Of a stretch of DNA of 64,000 bases, positions 12,421 through 23,500 are shown one piece after another. The notes under the pieces are model-generated. The model was not told where the DNA came from and ran no database searches. It saw nothing but the letters and a program-made list of their open reading frames with translations. Position 1 is the first letter of the stretch, and every line of letters begins with the position of its first letter. Position numbers and translations under genes: made by a program. The stretch comes from Corella eumyota. Taxonomy: Eukaryota > Chordata > Ascidiacea > Phlebobranchia > Corellidae. The stretch is from NCBI GenBank assembly GCA_963082875.1, contig OY720098.1, positions 18,228,001 to 18,292,000 of the forward strand, given 5' to 3'.

Positions 12421-13003
12421 TGTTGAACAGCCGTTTTTATTTTCTTTATTTTTTAATTCTTCAGTTAAATAAAAGACTGTATAAACAGAATTAAAGCTTA
12501 TTCTTTCTTTCCCAAATTTGAAGTTTATTAAAAAACAATTATTTTTAATATTCCGTTTCAATGGATATTAGTATTTTTAAATAAGCATCGTTTTCAAATA
12601 TATTGTCTAGACAAAATGTGCTATAAAATGCTCTTTTTATTTATATTCCAAATCTGTTTGTAAGCGAAAATATAACAACAAAAAATCTCTTAGAACTTTT
12701 TATATTTAAATAGCATAATATAAAATTTTATTATATCAACCCAAATAGATTTAAATTTCATTTTCCATTTATCATTATACTATCAACAAAAAGTATAGTT
12801 TACTCATAAAAACAATAAATAATCTTAATTGCTATAAATATGAAACGGTTAAAATTTTTGAAAAACCTATAAAATAAAACAGCATGTTATTTAACAGTTT
12901 ACAATAGGTTTAGACAGCAAAATGGTATAAACAAAAAATTATGGTTTTTGCATATAGAGTGAGACATATATTCCTTATAACATTTAAATACAGAGTATAA
13001 GCG

Positions 13004-16000
13004 TTATTTCGGTATACAGGGACCTTTAACATCGAAGTTTACAAAAGCATTTTCCCATAGGATTGTCCCCCCGCTTCTCACCATCCCTGGCCGAATATTA
13101 TTTTGACTGAACTTCATGTTGTGCTGGGAAACTTGAACCCACCTGACGTTATCTGTAGTGTTGTACATTCGCCAGCCGTGCTTATTTAAAGTAGTCATTT
13201 GCCTGTACAAAGCTCTGCATCGAGCAAGCTTTGGTGGGTGAACAATAGGCCCTTGAAGATGAATTTCTTGGGCATATTGGCGTACACAGCTATGCATACC
13301 AGTATCAAGAAGTTCTTGCATGAGCTGTTATTTAAAAGTGTGGTGTTAGGTATTTAATTAAAAAAAAAGAATTATAGTATATATAAATCTACCATAGGAA
13401 AAATATTGCTATAGTAGTGTTTCATATGGTTTTTGATAGAGATTTAACTTCTTGGAAAAGATTATTGTAAATATAATACTATCATAGGAAATCTATTGCT
13501 ATCGTAGTGTTTCATATGGTTTTTGATAAATATTTTAAGCAAAATTAGAACATAAGTATTTAAATGCTATTTTTATTTCTACTCTAATGTCGAAACGGCT
13601 ATTAATTTTAATACAAAACTTTTACTACATTTTTTTTACAACAGTAGGCTATAATTTGTATTGATATGGGTCGCTCTTTTTTATATTGCTTTAGAATGTC
13701 AGATTTTTATTGGTATTTGGAAAAAGGCTGTTTATATTATATATAACTCAACGGTATGATTACAAAATTTGTTAAAAAAAGGGTGCAATTCAAAAGACGA
13801 GTAAATTTTAGTGCGTTATTAAGCGCATGACCAGTATGCCACACTACCCATGTTAACTATACCTTTAGATTTTGATTGTTTATTTTAAAGTTGTTCACTT
13901 ACCGTGTCTTCGAACCCGCCCTGCGGTGCGTCGGTGTCGATTTTCAAGTAATCCAAATATCGGCCCTGGTGACCCAATTCTTTTAAAAGAGTTTCTTAAT
14001 AAAACAAAACAAAAGGTAACGTTTCGTCGCTAACGTAAACATGAAATCCTAACATACGCTAGTTTATCGTTTTTTTTAACATACAACTGTATAAACAGAG
14101 TTTCTTTTAAATCGTATTAGTTACTGTTTGGGTTTTCCAGTATTACAAAAAAAAACAGTTTTAAAACACATAGATAATAAAAATTAAAATTAATTAGGTT
14201 AAACTCGGCGTCCCTGGTTTAAAAATTTATCTTTTGGCTATGGTTTAACTAATTCAACCATGAAATACAACAACAAGGTGTTAGTTTGAGGCTAAATGTT
14301 TGAACAACTTACTTAACGTTCTCATTTTCCAACCGTTTTTGTCTTTGTCAATATCCTGGCCGTTAATTCCGATTTTGTGAAACACTACACCACTTTCCCT
14401 CACAGTTCCATCCGCTATCTCGGTAGCTAGTAGAAGTATCATCATTAATTAATTAAAAGCCATTTCCATGGGGAATTTGTAAATATTTTATTGGGGAAAA
14501 TTATAATTGCTACAGTATTTGTTGGACTTTTAAAAACTGTAGTTACGTTAAGTAAAGAGCAGTTATACTAACATTATCTTTACTATAGTTATATTAACAT
14601 TATCTTTACTATAGTTATATTAACATTATCTTAAGTTAAAATTAACAGTCAAATCCATTATTAATAGTTAAATTTATGCAATATATTTATTTTTTTACAT
14701 TTCAAATTTAATATGATAGTATTTTGTAGTTTGCAAAATCCTTAAATAGGATTTTTAAATGCTTATAATGTAAGGGAATTCTGCATATGTTCATAGTAAC
14801 TTTTTATTTAAAAGGAATTTCTTACTGGGGTCAAACGCGTGTACTTCACAGCCTCTTTTTGCTACTTCGTCGTCAAAAGAAAAATCTCCACCCTTTTCTC
14901 CTACTCCAATTGAGTACATCAAACACTTGTAGTCAGGATTTCTTTTAACTGGCCAGAACCGATCTTCAGTACATAAGTAATAAGCTCCATCGCCAAGCAT
15001 TTCTTTTTTACCTCCAAGGTACTCACTTTCTTTACATTTATACTAAAAAAATATTGGTAGGTTACAGAAACATATATACATTAATCCTCGATAAGGAAAT
15101 GTCGACTTCACGACCTAAACATTGAGTAACATCAGTTACCCCGACCCAGTATCGAGTTGCCTTTGGAAGTTTTGGCTAATGCTGTTTGTAACTTTTAATT
15201 TCGAGCTTTTGAGTAGGGTTGGATCAGTAAGAGTTCATACCGTTTCTAGCGCCTTACTCAAGGGCGCTCCCGTATGGAGTCAGTGGGGATTGAACCCGGG
15301 ACCTCATGTAGTAAAGCCAAGTGTTCTAACCACTACAACACGCTGCCGTTTCTAATGCTTTCGCCTGTATTCAGAAAGGGCTTAGGTCTACAACTGTTTG
15401 TGTTTTAAATAAACATTAAAAATTTTCTTTTTTTAAACAATTGTATGATATACTAACCTGCATATGATATATGTAATCCCACATTCGATCAAATTCTTCT
15501 TGTGCACTTGCCGATCCAGCCGGTTGTCTGCCTTTATTCTCAATATCTAAACCACATTAACAATAGTCTATAAAAATTATTCCACAAAATATGTAGTTAA
15601 AGTTTTACAACCTCGTAACTTGCAATACAAATCACTTTATAATATAAAATACTTTAAATCCAATTGTATGGTTTAAAATGTAACATAGTTAATGTATTAT
15701 ATTTATAATATAGCATCAAATGTTGCATTTTGGTAATAAACATCATATATACAATACAATTGGTTTAAATATTGATATGTTTTTATATTTTTTTTACAGA
15801 ATGAAGTCAAAATAAACATATATCCTATTTGTAATGGGATTTTTAAACAACGTTAGTATAGTATTGAATTCTATCATAAATATCTTACTTTCAAAATACA
15901 TTTCATCTTCCGTTTTGACGAATGTCTTCGGGTTATGTGCTACTATTTCTATACAAAAAAGTAGATAATAATATTACAGAATGTTTTATTGAAATATATG

Positions 16001-16164
16001 TATTCGTATTGCCTGAATTTATGGGTTAAAATAAACTTAAACTTACCTTTTATTTCCTCTAAGTCATTTTCTACAGTAGATAGTTGTTTCGATGAGAAAT
16101 AAATTAGTGCACAAATTGAAAAAGTGGAAGCCAGCACGATAACCTGCTTTGTTGATAAACCCAT
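13004..16164 (-). CDS. METTL24: METTL24-like (Methyltransf_22) methyltransferase, copy 2
   Basis: Second intact duplicate. Exons, minus strand: 16164-16047, 15948-15889, 15546-15458, 15042-14826, 14426-14313, 13994-13903, 13324-13004; every exon has the same length as in copy 1 and the sum is again 336 codons plus stop. The visible replacements are few and conservative (DFSFDD for DFTFDD, GINGQD for GINSQD, VHPPKLARCRALY for VNPPKLARCRDLY). There is no frameshift or early stop, so both genes could be expressed. Its own promoter region is the sequence just beyond 16164, which is also duplicated. Confidence 0.8.
13370..13530. repeat. 91-bp tandem repeat, two units
   Basis: Counterpart of the array at 8448-8710 with one unit fewer. 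Confidence 0.8.
14560..14631. repeat. 26-bp tandem repeat, three units
   Basis: Duplicate of the array at 9735-9806 with unit number conserved. Confidence 0.75.
15072..15348 (-). repeat. tRNA-derived SINE, inverted, duplicated copy
   Basis: Paralogous position to 10243-10522 and carried along by the segmental duplication. Confidence 0.75.
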
Positions 16165-16680
16165 CCCTAATTTTTACAAAATACAAATATTCTAAAATAC
16201 AACATCATTTTTTTATTAATAAATTAAAGTACTACTTTGTTTTCATTTATATTCACGAAAATGTATGGACTAAATGTGGTTTTATTTAAACTGTTGAAGC
16301 ATTGTTCTTATCAAAACATTGTTTCTTCCGTGTTGGAATAACATAACATTCTCTGCTTTATTTGCTGGCTAGAAAATCGACTAAACTAATTTGACTAAAT
16401 AATTTTTTCTAGTATTTTTCAGTACATTTCGGTTTTAAAAGTTAGGTGAATTTTTAAATTGCTTTTCAGCGACTGGCCATTATATGTCATATTAATAAAA
16501 TGAATTAGCGTTTTATCGTTATTAGTTCAGTAATGGTATACTGAAAAACATAATAATTTGACACCCAGCGTTGTTCAGTTAAATAAGAGACGGGAAAAAT
16601 TATCTTTCTCTAATATAGTGTTAAATATTTTAAACACCCACTTTATCTTAATATTTGCAACAACCGTACCATTACATGCA

Positions 16681-19295
16681 TAACAGAGCTTAGTCTTTGT
16701 ATCTAGCATCTAGTTTTCTCACTGGTTCGTAATTTTAGATATTACTTTAAGGCATTGAAGCAAATCAAACCTACATCCCTGTTCTATTTTAACACGTGGG
16801 TTAACTTGAACATATACGTGGGTTAACTTGAACAGCAATTTTGTTGGCAATTATTTATGACTTTTTTTAGTTTTGTAAATTTTTACAGAAATTTTATTTT
16901 TTTATTTCATTATATATAAAAGTTATAAAAAAAATCTACAAAATCATAAAATACTTTACGTTTATTTTCTAAATATTTATACCCTTATTTAACAACTATC
17001 TGTTTAAAAAAATTTCCCATTTTAAAATTGATCTCTAATTTTGTCCGTTTTTAAAATATTTTTTTCTTAAAAGAAGCTAAGTTAAAAGTGTAAAAAAGCA
17101 GTAGCCTATATTGTTTATTAGTTGTACGTAACGGACTGTGAAATAAAGCTAAGTTCGAAGTATTAACAACTTCAAAAACCACAAAACCAATAAAATATTA
17201 CTCTTATTTGTCTATAAAATGTATAAGTTATTTCTTTTACAAATAACCACAAAGAATTAACAAACCCTAATTTAAATGTTTAAAAAAAGGCTGTTTTTAG
17301 GCAAAAAAATTATATTTAACAAGCTATTTGATTTTAGGACCATTAAAAATATAAAATAAGTTTGATTTATTTGTTTTTTCCTGTTTTAAATGAACTAAGT
17401 TAAGATATTATTTTTCTCTACCTGTTCCGCTATTTTTTAAATAAATATTGTAAATTGTGAACTATCTAAAATAATTTTTGTATAATTTTGAAATTTTAAA
17501 CCCACACCAAACGTCTACTCTACAGTCTAAAGCGTTTTGATTTTTTTACGAACTGCTTTGCTTGAGCGCGTAACCAAAGAGCCCACGTCAGCAGAACTAG
17601 TTAGTAACTATTGTAAAAGAATTCCATTTAAAACTTAAGCCATAAGCTAGCCTACTCACTATAAATACAACACAAAATTACTACGAGTCCTACGGCTATT
17701 GAGTCCTAGCGAAAACCACTTTAATGTACGTTTAAAATGTTTATTCTTTGTGGAATAACCATGTGGAATTGATTGCTTGTGCAACCAATCCCTTTACGTG
17801 ATACGGAGTGATATGCGAGATGGCGCATTAAAGGACGCTTTTATTATGTGTATGGACAATGTGAAGCTAGCCAATGCAAATAAAATATCAACGTGACTAA
17901 TAACTGCAGACAAATTATATTCAGTTCTGCAGCGCATGGTGCGGAAATAACGATATCTGTTAGAACCTAATTAATCCGAAGATATACAGCTGTATCAGGG
18001 GTTAACAAAGGAGCACCAGGAAGCATTAAGCTTCACGAGAACACGAATAATGTGTTTATGGACAAACTCCGAAATGTGCTGTCAATCATTTATCGTTTTA
18101 TATCGCTTGACACGTCACTTGTTTCCCTAACTTAAGTCTTTCAATCGCCTATATATATTTGATTTATTTTGCTTAATATTCAGTTGGATAAAGATTATGT
18201 GTTAAACCTATAGTTATCGTTGTGGTTATTCGCATTTGTAATCATGTATCGCCAAGTTTACGCCGTTTCACTAATAAAAAAAGTGTAACTGTTAACATAC
18301 AATCAAGTAGTCTACAAATTAGCTAATCAATTAGTAAGGTTCAACGAAGTAACTTAAATAAATCACCAGCAAAAATTACCTCTGTCAATCAAACTAAAAT
18401 AACAATTAACTACAAAAATAGTGACCCTACAAGAATAGCAACCTAAAACACTTTATATAAACTCTGCAACCACATGCGCAGTAGCTATCACTTGTTATTT
18501 CGGAAGCTTGTATTGCCTTACTAACGCCCTCCTGTTCTGATTATAGCTGGAAATAACCTTGATAGATCAAACGAACCGACAAAAGGAATGCTGTTAAAAC
18601 GATACTTTAAATAAAGCGTAATAAAACAAGCCTATACCTTAACTATTGCGTTAACCAAGTTTAGATTAATTTGTTTAGGAAATGTTGTAAATCATAAAAT
18701 TTCTTTTACGTTTACATCGACCACCAGTGATTAATTACGCATTCTACTTTACTAATTAGACTTTGCGTTTGTTTATGTACTACCATGTACATATATATCA
18801 CTAATTAATTTTTTTTTGATTATTATTAGTTAAGGTAAAATTACTATAACAAAAACATCAAGCGTGTAATTTAGGTATTGGTGTAATTTTTATTCAAATA
18901 AGAATATTGGATATTGGTATAATTTTACTACTAATAAATAGTGTATAGTCTACTAACAGGTAATGACTGTATTCAAATATATCACATTCTGCGAACAGTG
19001 TGAATAATTAGTATGCTAATACTATTACATTCAACAATATTCAATAATACACAATTTAACAATATTCAAATTTTCAAAAGAAAAATTTTAAGTATATAAA
19101 AATCAAAAATAAACTGTCAAAACATGTAAAGTATTTTAGTTATAGCTATAACGCACAATTCTCTATATATAATCTAATATGACTTTAATAACGTTTTAAT
19201 GACTCCAGACATCCCGATTAATTTAAGGCTAAATGGCATGTTTCCGTTTTGTGTATTTAGCATAATTTTGAGCAAAAAATCGCAGTAGGAAAAAT
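16681..19295. other. Intergenic region with no recognised gene
   Basis: 2.6 kb of AT-rich sequence between the second METTL24-like gene (-) and receptor 2 (+), two divergently oriented 5' ends, so promoters of both should lie here. A 20-odd-base direct repeat (CGTGGGTTAACTTGAACA) occurs twice at 16795-16835. No reading frame, RNA gene or transposon was recognised. Confidence 0.6.
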
Positions 19296-20507
19296 ATGTT
19301 CAGTTTTAAATGTCTTATTCTAGTGTATATTCTAGTATTGTTTGTTTTGTATGCCCGAGGGCAGTTAGGTAGGTTTTAAAATTTTTCAGAGTTGTTTAAG
19401 TTTTTTGTATATTGAAACATACTTTTGCTGTTTGTTAAAACACAAAAGTTATTTAGCTTTTAAATTTACCAACCATTGTAAAATCTTTAAAGACCTGCTC
19501 TATGGTACAATGTTATTAAGATCTAAATATAGAATAAAACCGTCTGGAGTCTATCTATAATCGTTATCTAAGCGACCTTTACATTAGTGACTTCACAAAA
19601 CACAATTTTCTATATATTGTATAGCAAAACTTGAACTATGGTTTTATTTTTATAGAAAACTTCACCTGTACCGACGGCTCTTCTATTTTAATTGATCAGT
19701 TTTGCGACGGGGTTTCTGATTGCCCTGATAATAGCGATGAACAGTATACAACTATTATTCCACCTTCTGATAGCTACTTCCTGTAAGTACTATTTTTTAA
19801 CCGTTTTGGCCTCAGCAAAAACAACAATCTTACTTTTATTAAATTAATACCACAAGTCAAGCACCACTTGTAGAGTGAATTGTTTTTTGGTTGATTGGCG
19901 GCGGTTTAGTTTTGCTGATTTTTATTTAAGCAACTTAGTTTAACCTTATCAGTTGGTTAGCTGATTTGTAGACTACTGGTTATATTTTAACACTTGCACT
20001 TTTATAAGTAAAACAGCGTAAATTTAGCGATATACAATTGCAAACAATCGCAACTAAAGTTTCAACACATATTCATTATCTCCCTCAAATAATAAACTAA
20101 ATATACCAAAAAAACTAAACAGGCAATAAATGACTCAAATTAGGAAACAATAACGTGTCACACGGTTCAAAGTGGTAAATGCTGACAGTTCATTTCGAAG
20201 TTGGTCCAAATTTTTTTTTTTTTTTTTTGCATATATCTTTATCCTCGATGTGGGAAAGTCGAATGCGCCACTTAAACATAGAGTAACTACTCCGACCCAG
20301 TCTCGAGTTGACTGTGACAGTTTGGGATATTATAGAGACTATAATTGCCCGGTAATTATGCTGCTGATTAAGTGCTGGCTCAGCAGGAGTTTATACCGTT
20401 TATAGCGCCTTAGTCAAGGGCGCTACAGCATGAGATCAGTGGGGATTGAACCCACGACCTCATGTGTGGTGTAGCAAGTGTCTTACCACTACACCACGCT
20501 GCCGGCT

Positions 20508-20540
<33 letters not shown>

Positions 20541-23500
20541 CTATAAAGCACGCTTGTGCACCTTCATTCGTGTTCTCTTGAAACAACTCTTTCTGGTGCA
20601 CAAGCAATTAATTTCACAGTAAACTTGCCGCTTTCAATCACACTTGCTTTTTTATTAAGATGTATCCCTGAAAAAAACAACAACTTAAGTTGCTGGGTTG
20701 AACGAACTTATATTTGCAATCAAGTTATCATCTGTCAAGAAAGTACACCTTGTACAGTGGGCTGTCCAAGTCACTACCCATGTGAATCAGGACATAGGAC
20801 ATGCGTATCAAGGACAACTTTATGCGATGACGATTCTTGTAATGGTTGTTCTCTTGAAGATGAATGGTTAGATGGGATTGGTTTTAAATGTGTTCGTCAG
20901 GGTCATAGTTGTAAATTACCTCAGCAATTACTCTGGGATGGAGTTCAAGACTGCGATAATGGAGTAGATCTATGTTTTAACTCTGAATTTGGAGCCAACG
21001 ACGGACGGTAAGGAGTCATAAGCTTTGTATAAACAATATATAAATGTTCTATAATAAAAGATATGATAAAGGCTTTTCGAAATTTCACAAAAAATTATTA
21101 AATGGAAGGAAGTTTCATAATAAAAGACATGAAAATGTCATGGAAGTTTGACATGTTATGAAAGTTTGAAAATGTCAATGTCATGGAAGTTTGAAAATGT
21201 CATGGAAGTTAAGACATGAAATGTCATGGAAGTCATGGAAGTTTCATAATAAAAGACATGAAAATGCTTTCTTAAATTTTCCAAAAAATTACTTAAAATG
21301 CAGTATTTGTTAAGGAAAACTTATTTTGTATTTTATAGAAATCTAAGTACATTGGGATACCCAATAACATTTAATACACAAAGATGTTTTCGATGTCTTG
21401 ACGGCGCCATGATTATACCGAAAGCTGATGTTTGTAACGGAATATTTGATTGTTCAGACTTATCAGAAGAATGTTTGTGTGAAAATAATATTCCCGATCT
21501 ATGTTATCATGTTAGGAAACGGATTACAATCCCAATTTTGTTGCAGTACGTTTAACTTTATTCTAAGAAATTCGTTCACGTAATCTAGTTATAAAGAATA
21601 GTAATAATAAAACATAGGCCCATATGGTAAGGTTACATGTTTATATCTACTATAGAATTGTTGCTTAGTTTTTAACGTTTTTTCTTTCAAGCAAAATCTA
21701 TGCGAAAAGTCATGCCAGCTGTTTAAACCAATTCATGATACGGCTTTGAGTGCTAAAAACACGTGTTTTTAAGGACGTTCAATAACATTGTAAAACTATG
21801 CTAAGAATTTGGTTTATTTAACTTTAGGCCTCCTGATGTGGATTTATGCGACGTTGGACAAGTTTCCTGTGGGGTGGGAATCTGTGTGAACAGAACTTCA
21901 GTTTGCAACTCGAAACTTGATTGTCCCGACGGGAGAGACGAAAGGCAAGTAGTACGTTATTTAGACCCCTAATACAAAGCAATAAACAAACTAGGGATTA
22001 CTTTTACCTAGCGGTTCTCGGAAAATCTTAGGACCGTGAAACACGAGAGAGAATTAGCTAGGACTGTAAAGTACGAGAAAAGAAATTGGCTAGGCCAGTA
22101 CAATACGAGAGAGAATTAGTTAGTACAGTAGAGAGCAAGAACCGCAAAGTACAAGAGTTTTAATAAGAACCGTAAAGTAGAAGTGATCTCAAACTTGGCC
22201 TAAAATAATTAAAATAGTGTTCAAATGTATCTACAAAGTTTATTTAAATACCTATTTATTTTTATTAAAGGTTTGAATATTGTGGAACTACGTTAGATTG
22301 CGCACAAGGGACTTACGAACAAGTTAACTCTTCTTGCAGGTAAACTTTATCACTTTAAAGTTATAGATTAAAACTGATTTTAGTCTAGTTAAAATTTCAA
22401 AATGTAAAACAAACTAAAAATGTTTACTATTTTACATGATTTTTAATTGATATGCTACATTTTATATTAAACTTAAATTTGTTGAGGCTGTTACATTTCC
22501 TTTTCAAATTGTAATACAAGCTGTTAAGGAACTCAACTTTACATATATATATTTTTTTTGTTACATCCTACAGATGTGTAATACCATGTGCTTCTAACCA
22601 AATAGCAACACTGTGCAATGGCGTATCGGAATGTCTTTCTTTTGCCCCGCGGAATTTGATAATACCAGCATTTGACGAGTGTCACGTATCCTGTACTGCT
22701 ATAACAGGATTGAACACTTTATGTGACGTCAGATATATATCTGCTGTTGGGACCTCGTTTAAACAAATTCCATGCAACGAAACGGTATAATTTTTTACAT
22801 TTAAAAATAGACAGTTGCATAGAATTTGCAATTTTATACCAACATTGACTTGTTGGACGAGGTGTTAAGTTGTTTGTGGCTGTTTAGAAAACATTTAACA
22901 TGCTTATTCGTAGACTATACTAAATAATATTGATTTTGCTGCTACATATTGCTTTTAAATATAGTTATAATATTTTAGGACGAAACAGACGACTTTGTAG
23001 CTTCTGATTTGTTATGTAACGGTGTAGTCGACTGCCTAACCAACACATTTGACGAAGACAACTGCACAAACCGTTTTTACTGTCAATCTGGTGATCTTAT
23101 TAATATCCCTATATCACAAATGTGTGATGGGATTCTGCAATGTGACAATGGAATTGATGAAGATAGAAGTTTATGTACAGATAGATTTTACTGCTCCTCG
23201 TTGGGAAGGCAGAAAGTAATATTGCTTAAACAACTTATTTTCAATTTTTTTTTTTATATAATTTAAAAATTAACAAGATTTCTTAAGATATAGGCCTGCG
23301 ATTAAACCATATACTTTAATGCCATATACTTTAACCATTTTTAAGATGAAAAACTCGTAAATTTAACACAAAATTTAAAAAATAAAGATTTAAGTGTTTT
23401 TCACGGGGGTGTAAAAAATATTAATGAATACTCTTAAATTTTTATCAGATATCAATCAATGAAAATTTGGTTTGTGATTTTCAAATCAATTGTGACGACA

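Larger units (their letters stand above)
11860..16680. repeat. Large tandem duplication, copy 2
   Basis: Direct repeat of 6932-11859. Homology ends just after CAACCGTACC at 16670. It carries an orphan receptor terminal exon and a second METTL24-like gene. Confidence 0.9.

Noticed and set aside
15122-15355. 77-codon forward frame
   Set aside because: Lies entirely within the inverted SINE of the second METTL24-like gene.
16681-19295. Hidden gene between the METTL24-like copy and receptor 2
   Set aside because: No open frame with plausible splice sites or protein-like composition on either strand; an unspliced RNA gene cannot be excluded.
20410-20607. Reverse-strand open frame with a lysine run
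   Set aside because: It is the SINE plus a poly(T) tract read backwards; the Lys run comes from the homopolymer.
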